Shown here: piece after piece, positions 54,929-64,000 of the stretch
Layout: each line of letters begins with the position of its first letter
How positions within the stretch are numbered: the stretch's first letter is position 1
The notes under the pieces: model-generated
Database searches by the model: none
Told to the model about the DNA's origin: nothing
What the model saw: only the letters and a program-made list of their open reading frames with translations
Origin: Desulfobulbus oligotrophicus
GTDB lineage: Bacteria > Desulfobacterota > Desulfobulbia > Desulfobulbales > Desulfobulbaceae
Length of the DNA stretch: 64,000 nt
NCBI RefSeq assembly: GCF_016446285.1
Contig: NZ_CP054140.1
Location: 1,221,501-1,285,500 of the forward strand
Direction of reading: 5' to 3'
Made by a program: the position numbers and the translations under genes

Positions 54929-56803
54929 TCAATACTTTAATGCGGCTGAGTAATGGTGATCGACATAGGCGGCTACGCCGGCTGCAAGCAGCTCTGCAAT
55001 CTTGTTAAGGTGTTCCTCGGATTGGAGAAGTTTTGCTTCCTCCGGGTTTGTGATAAAGGCCAGTTCGACTAACACCGCCGGCATTTGAGCGCCAAGGAGA
55101 ACATAGAACGGAGCTTGTTTGATGCCGAGATCATGCGGTTTATACTGGTTGCCATAGCCTTTGAGTAAATTGTTGTGAACGAAGCGAGCTAACCGGGTGG
55201 ATTCGTCAATTTTAGAGTTCTCCATCAGCATGGTGAGGATATCTTGTAACTCGCCAATATTGTGAGTGGATGTCGCGTTCTCAAGAGCCGCTACCCGCAT
55301 GGCGGCCGCATCTGTGGCCAGATTAAGAAAATAGGTTTCAACGCCGTTTTTTCGTTTTTCAGAGTGGGCGTTCAGATGGATTGATAAGAAGAGATCGCTC
55401 TTGTTGGTATTAGCCATGGCTGTTCGCTCTTCAAGGGGAACAAAAACATCGCGGTTCCGCGTTAGGACGACCTCATAGCGGGAGTTTGTTTGTAATAGGG
55501 CTGCAACTTTTTGTGAAATACGCAGCACGATGTCTTTTTCTTTTAATCCAAAGGCCATGGCCCCGGGATCTTTTCCGCCATGACCAGGGTCAATGGTAAT
55601 CTTGCGAATTCCCAACCCCAATTGCTGCGCCAGCGAGAGTGCTCCACGCTTGTCACTCTTCGCCATTGCTGGTGTCGTGTAGGCAGGTAGGCGTTTTTTC
55701 TGATCACTGAGTTCTATTGTTAAGGCGCCGGTGTTTATGCGGGTATTGACGGCTAACTTTGGCTGCTGAGAGCTGTTGCTGGCCTTAGCAGGCAAAAAGG
55801 TGCTGTTCTGATTGGGAGGAGTGACAGCCTGAGCACCCCGGACGTCAACAACGATCCTGAATGGATCGTTCAGACTGAAAATTGAATACTCAGCAAGGGA
55901 CTCCACTTCAACATTGACACGCACGGTGTCTTCAGTAAGCGGTCGAGAGACAATGCGCTTTAATAGCCCCTGGGAGACCGGCAGCGAATGGAGGTGATTG
56001 CCTGTAGTATGGCTTTTTTCAATATCAAAAGAGATGAGACGGTTGTCGTCTGTTGTTGAGGTGATGGTACCGCTTGTGAAGGGGAGCGGTTTTGGTGCTT
56101 GAAGAACGACGCGGCAATAATCCGGCGAGGACCAGTACTTTGCAGGAGAAAGTGAGGATAGCCTGGGTGCCTGTGCTTGATCTATGCTGCTCTCCGGTGA
56201 GGGTGAGGCATTTGTACTCTTGGATGCCGGGGTTGTCAAAATGGCCTGGGCCTTGGCAGCTTGATCACCTGTGGGGTACAGAGAAACAACTTTTTGATAG
56301 AGCTCACTTGCCAGCTGTTGTTGTCCCGGTTGTTGCTGTGCGCATTGAGCAGCTGCAAACAGGGCATCATCGGCGAGAGAGTGGTTTGGATACAGATCGG
56401 CAAGCTCAAGGAACGTATTTTGGGCATTTTTTATATCTTGAGGTTGTTTAAACCGTTCAAACATTTGCTGATAGGTTTTGGCACTCATGTAGAGACTGGA
56501 AGGTCCCAACGCGCCTTTTTTTTCTGTGAAATGAATTTGACGGAACGTGCGGACACCTGTGAGCCAGTTGGCCCGGTTGTTGCCGAGGGTGTGATCACGT
56601 TCGAGTTGCAGCAGGTACGCTTTTGCAGCTACATAGGTCTGTTCGGATGACTGCTGCTCAGGTCGTGCGATATAAGGGCTGCTTGCAAGCACTGATGAGA
56701 CAGCGCAGCTAAGCATTACAATCGCCATCAGCACAACCCATCGACTTTTCCAGCGGGTATGTTGGAGGTGTGATACGGTGTGAAAAGTCATGCCGGTAGC
56801 CAT
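54929..56803 (-). CDS. N-acetylmuramoyl-L-alanine amidase (AmiC-like) with AMIN domain
   Basis: 624 residues. An N-terminal signal/anchor (RWVVLMAIVMLSCAVSSVLA) is followed by a TPR-like helical region (about residues 45-190) and an AMIN-type beta domain (YWSSPDYCRVVLQAPKPLPF). The Amidase_3 domain has DPGHGGKDPGAM, SIHLNAHSE and a final VELAFITNPEE, with the zinc ligands and catalytic Glu present. It cleaves the stem peptide from peptidoglycan during cell separation. An AT-rich 211-base region before it, after mutS, likely contains its promoter. ATG 56791 is an alternative start. Confidence 0.9.
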   Translation of the reverse strand: MATGMTFHTVSHLQHTRWKSRWVVLMAIVMLSCAVSSVLASSPYIARPEQQSSEQTYVAAKAYLLQLERDHTLGNNRANWLTGVRTFRQIHFTEKKGALGPSSLYMSAKTYQQMFERFKQPQDIKNAQNTFLELADLYPNHSLADDALFAAAQCAQQQPGQQQLASELYQKVVSLYPTGDQAAKAQAILTTPASKSTNASPSPESSIDQAQAPRLSSLSPAKYWSSPDYCRVVLQAPKPLPFTSGTITSTTDDNRLISFDIEKSHTTGNHLHSLPVSQGLLKRIVSRPLTEDTVRVNVEVESLAEYSIFSLNDPFRIVVDVRGAQAVTPPNQNSTFLPAKASNSSQQPKLAVNTRINTGALTIELSDQKKRLPAYTTPAMAKSDKRGALSLAQQLGLGIRKITIDPGHGGKDPGAMAFGLKEKDIVLRISQKVAALLQTNSRYEVVLTRNRDVFVPLEERTAMANTNKSDLFLSIHLNAHSEKRKNGVETYFLNLATDAAAMRVAALENATSTHNIGELQDILTMLMENSKIDESTRLARFVHNNLLKGYGNQYKPHDLGIKQAPFYVLLGAQMPAVLVELAFITNPEEAKLLQSEEHLNKIAELLAAGVAAYVDHHYSAALKY

Positions 56804-57014
56804 GGTTTAATTAACTACTTGAAATAAAACAAAAAAACAAAGATTCTGCCGTAAAATTCACATATTTTCACACAATATAACGAATTTAGGTAACAAAGTA
56901 AAATAAATTGAATCTTTACCGGTAAAATTCAAAAAATTATATACTGCTGTTCGTGTTTAAGGTGACGGACGAGAAGATCCCCGACTAAAGGACTCAACAG
57001 AAAGAGGGCTGCAG

Positions 57015-59684
57015 TCAGTCAGGATGCTCTTCAAGCAGGGCCTTGGCCTGGTAGAGTATATCAAGTGCCTGCTTAGGTGATAGGTCATCCGGACGGGCAG
57101 CGGCAAGCAGGGTAAGAGCCGGATGTTGTGGAGGGGTAAAGAGAGGTAACTGATGAGGCTGTTCCTTTCCCTTTTGGCGGCGGGATACAGACTGCTGGTG
57201 GCCATGGCGGGTGAATTCCGCCTGTTCAATATTTTTCAGAATTTGGTGAGCGCGGGCAATGACGTGTTCCGGAACCCCGGCCAGGGATGCCACCTGGATG
57301 CCGTAACTGCGACTGGTGGCCCCTTGAACCATCTTGTGCAGAAACACGATTGAATCATTCCATTCCTGAACAGCTATAGAATAATTCTGAATGTTGGTGT
57401 TCGTTGCGGCCAGGTCGATGAGCTCATGGTAATGGGTGGCAAAGAGGGTCTTGATGCCGACGCCATCCTTTTGTGCTAATTCTTCCGACACAGCCCAGGC
57501 AATTGCCAAACCGTCGTAGGTCGAGGTACCACGTCCTATTTCATCCAGAATAACCAGGCTGTTTTTCGTGGCATTGTTGAGAATATTGGCCGTTTCATTC
57601 ATCTCAACCATGAAGGTTGACTGGCCCCGACGTAGATCATCCATAGCCCCTACCCGTGTGAAGATCCGATCAACGAGGCATATTGAGGCTGATTCGGCAG
57701 GGACAAAGCTGCCAAGATGTGCCATCAGCACAATCAGGGCACTCTGACGCAGGACGGTTGATTTGCCTGCCATATTAGGGCCGGTAATGATCAGCAGCCC
57801 ATGTGTTTTCTGATCAAGTTGTACATCATTGGGAACAAAACGACCGGGTTCCATGCTTTTTTCAATGACAGGATGTCTGCCTTCGATAATGGTGATAGAC
57901 TCTTCATTGTTGATGGTCGGTCGACAATACCGGTATTCGGTTGCTGTTTCGGCAAAAGATGCAAGAACATCGAGCCTGGCAATCAGGTTGGCTGTGTCCA
58001 GCAGGCGCCGACTGTGGCGGGCAAGTTGGTCGCGAAGGTCAAGAAACAACGAATATTCCAGTTCTAAACGACGTTCCTGTGCGGTGAGAATGGATTGCTC
58101 AAGCTCCTTCAGTTCAGGGGTGATGAAGCGTTCTGCATTGACCAGAGTCTGTTTACGGATAAAGTAATCCGGGATTGATGCGGACTGACTGCGACTGAGC
58201 TCGAAATAATAGCCGAAAACTTTATTGTATCCGACCTTTAATTTTGCCAGTCCTGATCGCTCCCGCTCACTGTTTTCAAGCGCCAGTATGAGATTTTTCC
58301 CGTCACGAAGTAAAACCAGCAGGTGGTCGAGTTCAGCGTTGTATCCTTCACGAATAAGGTTTCCTTCACGTAGACTGACAGGGGCATCCTCGTGAATTGC
58401 CGTATCAACAAGCTGGTGCAGGTCAGTTAAAGGGTCCAGCTCAGTGTATATTTCGTGCAGTAAGGGTGCGGAACAGGCAGTCAGGAGGGCGCGCAGATCC
58501 GGTAGTTGTGCAAGTGATACCTTTATAGCGTTCATGTCACGGGCATTGCCATGCCCGAGAACGAGCCGGCTGCACAGACGTTCAAGGTCATGGATAGCTG
58601 CAAACAGGGTGCGCAGGGATGATCTGGTTTTTTTGAGATGGATAAGTTCTTGAACAGCTGTCAGACGGCCCTCGATCTGCTCATGCTGTTGGAGGGGGAA
58701 GAGAAGCCAGTTGCGTAGCAATCGAGCCCCCATGGGAGTTTTTGTTTGATCGAGGATGGCAAGAAGTGAGCCGTCACGATGTCCGCCGATGAGCGTCTCG
58801 GTTAACTCCAGGTTTCGCCGGGAAGCATCGTCAATGATCATATACTCACTGTCTGTCAGTGGGCTGATCCGCTTAATATGCGTTAAGTCGGATTTTTGAG
58901 TGTCACGAAGATACACAATAAGCGCTCCGGCGGAAGCGATTGCAGTGGTCAGCGATTCACAATCAAATCCTGCCAGGTTAGTGGTGCCAAAGTGTTCGGT
59001 CAGAGTGGTATAGGCGGTTTGCAGATCAAAATGGAAATCCGGACGTTCTGTCAGACACAGTTTGCCAAGATGGGTGGTCAACTGTGCGGTGAGGTCAGAG
59101 GACCGTTCCATCTCTGTATGGGAGAGCACCAGTTCTGCGGGTTGCAGACGGGTAAAGGCGTCAATGAGCGGACTCAGGTGTTGGGGTGAGAAGATGACTT
59201 CACTGACGTAGAAATGGCCTGTGGAAACATCTATAAAAGCAAGCCCGGCGATCCAGTTTTTTGTTGATCGGCGATTGATGGTCAGGGCACTGACATAGCA
59301 GTCGACTTTGGCGTCAAGGAGTTGATCATCAGTGGTTACCCCGGGACTGACAACGCGCACAACCTCTCGTTTTACAATACCTTTGGCTGTTTTCGGATCT
59401 TCGACCTGTTCACAAATCGCGACACGGTAGCCAGCCTTGATCATCCTGCCGAGATAGCCGGTTACCGCATGGAAAGGTACCCCGCACATGGGGATTCTGT
59501 TCTCTTCATCTTTTGCACTCCGCGAGGTTAAGGTGATACTCAGTACCTGAGCAGCGATCTCCGCATCTTCAAAGAACATCTCATAAAAATCTCCCATACG
59601 GTAAAATAAGATAGTATCAGGATACTGTTCCTTGATTTCAAGGTACTGTCGGAGCATCGGGGTGATTTTATGCGAGGTATTCAT
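57015..59684 (-). CDS. mutS: DNA mismatch repair protein MutS
   Basis: 889 residues. The mismatch-binding N-terminus has LFYRMGDFYEMFFEDA, whose Phe-x-Glu (FYE) wedge reads the mismatch. The ATPase domain has Walker A GPNMAGKSTVLRQ, LVDRIFTRVGAMDDLRRGQSTFMVEM and Walker B LVILDEIGRGTSTYDGLAIAWA. The C-terminal helix-turn-helix ends with LYQAKALLEEHPD. Its start overlaps the stop of the HIT gene by four bases. mutL is not in the window. Confidence 0.97.
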   Translation of the reverse strand: MNTSHKITPMLRQYLEIKEQYPDTILFYRMGDFYEMFFEDAEIAAQVLSITLTSRSAKDEENRIPMCGVPFHAVTGYLGRMIKAGYRVAICEQVEDPKTAKGIVKREVVRVVSPGVTTDDQLLDAKVDCYVSALTINRRSTKNWIAGLAFIDVSTGHFYVSEVIFSPQHLSPLIDAFTRLQPAELVLSHTEMERSSDLTAQLTTHLGKLCLTERPDFHFDLQTAYTTLTEHFGTTNLAGFDCESLTTAIASAGALIVYLRDTQKSDLTHIKRISPLTDSEYMIIDDASRRNLELTETLIGGHRDGSLLAILDQTKTPMGARLLRNWLLFPLQQHEQIEGRLTAVQELIHLKKTRSSLRTLFAAIHDLERLCSRLVLGHGNARDMNAIKVSLAQLPDLRALLTACSAPLLHEIYTELDPLTDLHQLVDTAIHEDAPVSLREGNLIREGYNAELDHLLVLLRDGKNLILALENSERERSGLAKLKVGYNKVFGYYFELSRSQSASIPDYFIRKQTLVNAERFITPELKELEQSILTAQERRLELEYSLFLDLRDQLARHSRRLLDTANLIARLDVLASFAETATEYRYCRPTINNEESITIIEGRHPVIEKSMEPGRFVPNDVQLDQKTHGLLIITGPNMAGKSTVLRQSALIVLMAHLGSFVPAESASICLVDRIFTRVGAMDDLRRGQSTFMVEMNETANILNNATKNSLVILDEIGRGTSTYDGLAIAWAVSEELAQKDGVGIKTLFATHYHELIDLAATNTNIQNYSIAVQEWNDSIVFLHKMVQGATSRSYGIQVASLAGVPEHVIARAHQILKNIEQAEFTRHGHQQSVSRRQKGKEQPHQLPLFTPPQHPALTLLAAARPDDLSPKQALDILYQAKALLEEHPD

Positions 59685-60187
59685 GGAGCTGGCGGGGTAA
59701 GCAGGTTGGAGAAATCAGGAGCGAGCATGGTAAAGGTGTTTTCAAGATGCTGGGGGATGGTTCTGATGTCGGCACAGACAGTCATGAAGTTATGGTCGCC
59801 CTGCCAGCGCGGCACAAGGTGAAAGTGCAGATGCTCGCTGATACCGGCACCAGCTGCCTTTCCAAGGTTGAGACCGATATTGATGCCGTGGGGGTGAAGA
59901 TGCCGACGGAGTATGGTGCAGCATGTTGCCAGCATGGCCATGAGGCTGCTGTTTTCTTCAGTCGAGAGCTCTGTAAGATCGGCGAGGTGTCTGCGTGGAG
60001 CGACGAGCAGGTGCCCGTTGGCATAGGGATACCGATTGAGGAGGACAACAGTCAGGTTGTCGCGGTAAAGGAGCAGGTGGGCTTGATCCTGTGGGGCTGT
60101 TCCCAGAGGTTCAAAAAGACAGCCGTCAACAGCCGGCACGTTACCAAGAACATGCTCCATTCTCCAGGGGGTCCACAGAGTTTTCAC
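59681..60187 (-). CDS. HIT-family nucleotide hydrolase/phosphorylase
   Basis: 168 residues. The histidine triad is EHLHFHLVPRW, preceded by NIGLNLGKAAGAGISEHLH, typical of the AP4A phosphorylase/HIT branch. HLLVAPRRHLADLTEL is the substrate-side start. It probably splits dinucleoside polyphosphates or nucleotide conjugates. Four-base overlaps at both ends couple it to the phosphoesterase gene upstream and mutS downstream. Confidence 0.9.
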   Translation of the reverse strand: MKTLWTPWRMEHVLGNVPAVDGCLFEPLGTAPQDQAHLLLYRDNLTVVLLNRYPYANGHLLVAPRRHLADLTELSTEENSSLMAMLATCCTILRRHLHPHGINIGLNLGKAAGAGISEHLHFHLVPRWQGDHNFMTVCADIRTIPQHLENTFTMLAPDFSNLLTPPAP

Positions 60188-60699
60188 GGTATGTGTGGAA
60201 CCTCCAGGATACGGGCGGAGAGTTGGTCTCCCGCCTCTAGTATAGCATAGGTACCTGGTGCACCATACCGACCGGTTGCCTGAAAGGTGCCTGGGTTAAG
60301 AAAAAGGGTCGGACCGTGGCGATGACAGACGGGTGCATGGGTGTGACCGTAGATAATGCAGTCGGCTTCAGGGAAAAGGTTCCATAAAGAGGTTTCAATG
60401 TCAAAGCCGAGGTGGGCACCGTGGGCAAGGCCGATGACAAAGCGGCCAAGCGTGAAGAGATGGTGTGGCGGGAGACGATTACGAACAGAGGGGGCACACA
60501 TGTTACCATGGACAGCATGAATGGTCTTTGGTGTAAAAGCCTCGAGAATACCGGGTTCGGTGAGGTCACCGGCATGAATAATGACATCACAGAAGTGAAA
60601 ACAGGTGCGAATCTGTCGCAGAAAATCCGGAGTGGGCGAGTGTAAATGGGTATCTGAAAGAACCCCGGCGTAAATCGTCTTGGGTTTTGAAGGTTGCAT
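60184..60699 (-). CDS. YfcE/MJ0936-type metallophosphoesterase
   Basis: 171 residues from ATG 60699. Metal-binding motifs: GVLSDTHLHS, IIHAGDLTEP, AVHGNMCAPS, GLAHGAHLG and YGHTHAPVCHRHG. This set matches small bacterial phosphodiesterases of the YfcE group, which hydrolyse phosphodiesters in vitro. The open frame reaches 60801, but the extra residues do not fit the family and have no ribosome site. It is the first gene of a coupled unit with HIT and mutS. Confidence 0.88.
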   Translation of the reverse strand: MQPSKPKTIYAGVLSDTHLHSPTPDFLRQIRTCFHFCDVIIHAGDLTEPGILEAFTPKTIHAVHGNMCAPSVRNRLPPHHLFTLGRFVIGLAHGAHLGFDIETSLWNLFPEADCIIYGHTHAPVCHRHGPTLFLNPGTFQATGRYGAPGTYAILEAGDQLSARILEVPHIP

Positions 60700-60872
60700 G
60701 CTGATTTCAGTAAATGGGAGCCTCTTGAAATCACGTTTCAACTGCACGTGAAAGGCCGTTTTTGTGGGGAAATCCGTTGATGGCGCAGGAAGCAGTTGCA
60801 AAAAAAACGGTCGTACCGTAACATTCTATCTTTTTAAAGTAATCAATAAATAATGAGTAAATGGATGGAACC
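60700..60872. promoter_or_regulatory. Divergent promoter region between the phosphoesterase and efp genes
   Basis: About 170 bases separate the divergent starts. The right part is AT-rich. ACGGTCGTACCGT at 60808-60820 is a short palindrome that could be an operator. No consensus pair can be assigned with confidence. Confidence 0.3.
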
Positions 60873-61436
60873 ATGTATACAGCTTCTGATTTGCGTAAGG
60901 GTCTGAAAATTCAAATAGATGGTGAACCGTATATTATCACGGAATTCGATTTTTCGAAACCCGGTAAAGGGCAGGCCCTTTACCGGACGAAAATGCGCAA
61001 TATGATTACAGGCGTACAGTTCACGCAGACCTATCGTTCCAACGATAAGTTTGAGCGTCCGAATTTAGAAGAGCGTAAGATGCAGTTTTTGTACGCTCAG
61101 GATGACGAGTATCATTTCATGGACACGACCTCGTATGAGCAGATCTTTTTAACAAAAGAACAGCTGGGAGAGCATCTGAACTTCCTGATCGACAATATGG
61201 AGGTTGAGGTGCTGTTTTTCGGGGATCGACCGATTGATGTTTCCTTGCCCACTTTTGTCAATCTGGAGGTCACCGTAGCTGAACCTTGGGCCAAGGGGGA
61301 CACCTCAGGTTCAGATACAAAGCCTGTGACGGTTGAAACAGGATTTCAGCTCCAGGTTCCGCCATTTATCAATCAGGGCGATAAAATTCAAATAGATACC
61401 CGTACTGGAACATATATCACCAGGGTTAAAGAATAA
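60873..61436 (+). CDS. efp: Translation elongation factor P
   Basis: 187 residues from ATG 60873; ATG 60861 adds MDGT and is possible. The KOW-like N-domain has YTASDLRKGLKIQIDGEPYII and FSKPGKGQALYRTK, with Lys32 at the tip as the modification site. The C-terminal OB domains include TVAEPWAKGDTSGSDTKPVT and IQIDTRTGTYI. EF-P rescues ribosomes stalled at polyproline. epmA follows after nine bases, so Lys32 is expected to be beta-lysylated. Confidence 0.96.
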   Translation: MYTASDLRKGLKIQIDGEPYIITEFDFSKPGKGQALYRTKMRNMITGVQFTQTYRSNDKFERPNLEERKMQFLYAQDDEYHFMDTTSYEQIFLTKEQLGEHLNFLIDNMEVEVLFFGDRPIDVSLPTFVNLEVTVAEPWAKGDTSGSDTKPVTVETGFQLQVPPFINQGDKIQIDTRTGTYITRVKE

Positions 61437-61445
61437 ATCGTTGCC

Positions 61446-62366
61446 ATGATGACACCTGCCGGTCTGCAGCAGCGTTCGCAGTTGCTGCAGACCATCCGTG
61501 GTTTTTTCCTTGGAAACGACTACATAGAAGTTGATACACCTCAGCGCCTCCCGGTTCTTATTCCTGAATCCAATCTTATTCCCTTTGCCAGCGAGGACTG
61601 TTTTCTGCAAACTTCTCCTGAACTATGCATGAAACGTCTGTTGGCAAACGGCTGTGAACGGATTTTTCAGATCTGTCACTGTTTTCGCAAGGAAGAACAT
61701 GGCCGGCTGCACCAATCGGAATTTACCATGCTTGAGTGGTATCATAAGGGGGCGGATTATTATGATTTGATGCGGCAGTGCGAGGCGTTGTTTTGTTTCC
61801 TGGCCCGACAGTGTGCTGAACTGCCCGGTGTTGTTGATACCTCTACGATCTGTTGGAAAGGGACGAGTGTTTCACTGGCCGCACCCTGGGAGCGCTTAAC
61901 AGTGGCAGATGCCTTTGAACAGTATGCCGGTGTTGACGTTGAAGAGGCACTGCGTACCGATATGTTTGATGAACTTTTAGTCACAGCGATTGAACCGTAT
62001 CTGGGGCAGGACCGGCCGGTTTTTCTTTATGAATACCCCTTGGAGCGGGGGTTGCTCGCCAGGCGCAGTGCTCAGAATCCCAAAGTTGCAGAACGGTTTG
62101 AACTGTATGTTGCCGGTGTGGAGCTGGCCAATGGATTTTCCGAACTGGCGGATCCTCAAGAGCAGCGATTTCGTTTTATGGAGGAGATCGATCAGATATG
62201 GTTGACAAGGGGGCTGGACACCGAACTACCTCAGATGTTTCTTGATGAGCTCGGTAAAATCGGTACGGCAGCAGGTATTGCCCTTGGTGTTGATCGACTG
62301 TGTATGCTGTTCATGGGAGTTACCGATATTGCACTGGTTCTTCCCTTCAGTTTTGAAGAACTGTAA
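61446..62366 (+). CDS. epmA: EF-P lysine ligase EpmA (PoxA/GenX)
   Basis: 306 residues, a LysRS-like class II core without an anticodon-binding domain. Motif 2 is RIFQICHCFRKEEHGRLHQSEFTMLEWY and motif 3 is GIALGVDRLCMLFMG. FLQTSPELCMKRLLANG is family-typical. It attaches (R)-beta-lysine to EF-P. The lysine aminomutase EpmB that makes that substrate is not in the window. It begins nine bases after efp, so the two form an operon. Confidence 0.93.
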   Translation: MMTPAGLQQRSQLLQTIRGFFLGNDYIEVDTPQRLPVLIPESNLIPFASEDCFLQTSPELCMKRLLANGCERIFQICHCFRKEEHGRLHQSEFTMLEWYHKGADYYDLMRQCEALFCFLARQCAELPGVVDTSTICWKGTSVSLAAPWERLTVADAFEQYAGVDVEEALRTDMFDELLVTAIEPYLGQDRPVFLYEYPLERGLLARRSAQNPKVAERFELYVAGVELANGFSELADPQEQRFRFMEEIDQIWLTRGLDTELPQMFLDELGKIGTAAGIALGVDRLCMLFMGVTDIALVLPFSFEEL

Positions 62367-62407
62367 AGTTTTCTTGGTCTTTTTTGTTCTTTCCTATACC
62401 ATGAATA

Positions 62408-63082
62408 TCATTGGTATGGGCCACGGAGTCCAGGTACACTGATAATTTTCTGTTCAGGCAGCAGCAGGGCTGTGAGCTCTCCACCATAAACTGCGCCGGT
62501 ATCAATGCCGATTTTGTCATCAGCAATCAGAGGTTCAGAAAAGACCGTATGTCCAAAGATAACGGGTTTGCCAAAGTCTGCTGTAGCCGTGAGGAAAGAC
62601 TCACGTGCCCAAAGACACCACTGCGCCGTTTGCTGACTGAGATGGCACCCGGGTTGCAGTCCGGCATGAACATAGATGGCATGTTGATTTTCCCAGTAAA
62701 GGGGCAGGTTGTGAAAGAATGTAATGTGGGTGGATGGGACCTGCTGAAGTATGTCCTCAGGTGTTGCATGAACGGGAAGACCGTAGCTGGCCAGTGTCTG
62801 TTTCCCCCCAACCTGCAAAAAGAGGCTGCTCTCCTCTCCATTTAAATATTTCATGAACAGGAAATCGTGATTACCCATCAGGGTGATCACACGGGGATGG
62901 TTTCTGGCAAGGGTTAAAATAGTGGAGACGACCTCTTTGGAGTGTGGTCCTCGATCAACATAATCGCCGAGAAACACAAGGGTGTCTGCACGATGGGTGA
63001 CCTTGCCCAGAAGATGAACGAGCGATTCGTGACACCCGTGAATGTCACCGATCACGCAGGTGGTTGAATCTATTGCTGACAT
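62408..63082 (-). CDS. Calcineurin-like (Ser/Thr or ApaH-type) phosphatase
   Basis: 224 residues. PPP-family metal motifs are GDIHGCHES, FLGDYVDRGPHS and LMGNHDFLFM; the C-terminal GHTVF and DTGAVYGGELTALLL complete the site. This pattern is shared by bacterial PrpA/PrpE-like protein phosphatases and ApaH-like Ap4A hydrolases, so the substrate is open. It is convergent with epmA and divergent from the Wzz-like gene. Confidence 0.87.
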   Translation of the reverse strand: MSAIDSTTCVIGDIHGCHESLVHLLGKVTHRADTLVFLGDYVDRGPHSKEVVSTILTLARNHPRVITLMGNHDFLFMKYLNGEESSLFLQVGGKQTLASYGLPVHATPEDILQQVPSTHITFFHNLPLYWENQHAIYVHAGLQPGCHLSQQTAQWCLWARESFLTATADFGKPVIFGHTVFSEPLIADDKIGIDTGAVYGGELTALLLPEQKIISVPGLRGPYQ

Positions 63083-63119
63083 GTGAATGAGATAATCTCA
63101 ACAACGACCGGTTAGGATC

Positions 63120-64000
63120 ATGGATATTAAACAGCGCCAACTGATAAAAAAGTATGCGGATATTATTCTGGCAAAATGGTGGTTAATCGCTTTCAGCGTC
63201 CTTATTGCCGTGACAATCGCCCAGTTTTACTACCTTCGTATCCCAAAGGTGTATAAAAGTACCGCACTGTTAAGTTATGAACAACAGCAAATTAATCCGG
63301 CACGGATGGACCCGGAACAGGGAAGGAGCGGTCTTCGAGAGGCGCTCGCCACTTTGAAGGAGCTGGTAACAAGCCAAAGCAACCTTGAAAAAGTCATAAC
63401 ACAACTTTCTTTGTATGAGAAGGCTCGAGAGAGGGTTCCTGTTCAAAGTGTTGTTGGATCCATGCGCAAAAGTATAGAAATTGTACCGATCGGTCAAGGT
63501 GATGTGTTCAGTGTCAGTTTTCAGGGAGGAGAGCCGGAGGAGGTTGTCAAGGTGGCCAATGCCCTGGCTTCATTGTTCATAGAAGAGAACCTTAAGTATA
63601 GGGAAGAAAGGGCATCAGAAACCTCCAAGTATACTGAAAAAGAACTGGCCATGGCCAAAAAGGTGTTGGACGAGAAAGAGCAGGTGATGCGTGATTATAA
63701 GTTAGAGTATTTTAACGAAATGCCTGAACAGCGGCCAGGGAATCTTGCGCAATTACAGGCTCTTGTCACGCAAAATCAAGGGTATCAGAATACGATTCAG
63801 GAACTTGAACGGACCAAGGCAATGTTGCAGGAGCAGGTTGGCATGCAGCAACGTCTGGCAGCCATGCAGATGGCTATAGAGACACCAACAGGTTCAGTTG
63901 ATTCAAGATTTCCGGAAACAAATGCCGAGCGGTTGAGACGTTTGCGCGCCTACTTAAACACATTGCGCACTAAATATACGAAAAATCATCCGGAAGTTCT
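63120..64000 (+). CDS. Wzz/chain-length determinant protein, N-terminal part
   Basis: The frame is open from ATG 63120 to the window end (293 codons). A cytoplasmic start (MDIKQRQLIKKYADIILAKWW) leads into a membrane helix (WWLIAFSVLIAVTIAQFYYL), then VYKSTALLSYEQQQI, typical of PF02706. A long periplasmic coiled coil follows (from about residue 160), ending at KNHPEV, a motif common before the second half of these proteins. It would set exopolysaccharide chain length. A polysaccharide locus probably continues to the right. Confidence 0.88.
   Translation, partial: MDIKQRQLIKKYADIILAKWWLIAFSVLIAVTIAQFYYLRIPKVYKSTALLSYEQQQINPARMDPEQGRSGLREALATLKELVTSQSNLEKVITQLSLYEKARERVPVQSVVGSMRKSIEIVPIGQGDVFSVSFQGGEPEEVVKVANALASLFIEENLKYREERASETSKYTEKELAMAKKVLDEKEQVMRDYKLEYFNEMPEQRPGNLAQLQALVTQNQGYQNTIQELERTKAMLQEQVGMQQRLAAMQMAIETPTGSVDSRFPETNAERLRRLRAYLNTLRTKYTKNHPEV

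Overview
The window reads as chromosome of a Gram-negative, probably anaerobic bacterium of the Desulfobacterota type, with Desulfobulbales (Desulfotalea/Desulfobulbus-like) as my best guess. The basis is gene content: an F-type ATP synthase operon ordered b', b, delta, alpha, gamma, beta, epsilon without subunits a and c, an OleABCD hydrocarbon locus, c-di-GMP signalling, and an EF-P/EpmA pair. No rRNA, tRNA or sulfate-reduction marker is present, so the lineage is inference.

Positions 1-10.5 kb hold mixed housekeeping and accessory genes: the end of a hybrid histidine kinase, a Bcr/CflA efflux pump, a DisA_N-like protein with diadenylate cyclase motifs, nadA, a HAD phosphatase, a YgiQ radical SAM protein, a FUN14 membrane protein, a small unknown protein, a deaminase and a DMT-type membrane protein. 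Positions 10.6-15.6 kb are a mobile-element scar zone. It holds a group II intron reverse transcriptase remnant, a GNAT gene, an intact IS630-family element with TA duplication, an intact IS5-family element with ATTT duplication that splits a membrane coiled-coil/TPR gene, and an IS3-family remnant. Positions 15.7-31.3 kb carry a 1419-residue dikinase-like protein lacking the TIM barrel, a copper P-type ATPase, a phosphoglycolate-phosphatase-like protein, a GGDEF-EAL protein, an MFS transporter and acetyl-CoA synthetase.

Positions 31.6-46.8 kb are the highlight. Right behind alaS, with an 8-base overlap, runs a co-directional set: ketoacyl synthase, acyl carrier protein, two CrtI-like FAD oxidoreductases, a membrane acyltransferase, FabG-, FabZ- and FabI-like enzymes, a DUF1232 protein, then OleA, OleB, OleC and OleD. 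The parts suggest a dedicated type II fatty acid/polyene line whose acyl chains are joined head-to-head by OleA and converted through a beta-hydroxy acid and beta-lactone to a long internal olefin. The CrtI-like enzymes could desaturate or isomerise the chain. The product is unknown.

Positions 47.1-64 kb carry the ATP synthase operon with a clear terminator, a cobalamin/iron-type binding protein followed by a possible orphan cobalamin riboswitch, a reverse-strand group (YfcE-like phosphoesterase, HIT protein, mutS, amidase), efp and epmA, a Ser/Thr-type phosphatase, and the start of a Wzz/chain-length protein cut by the window end.
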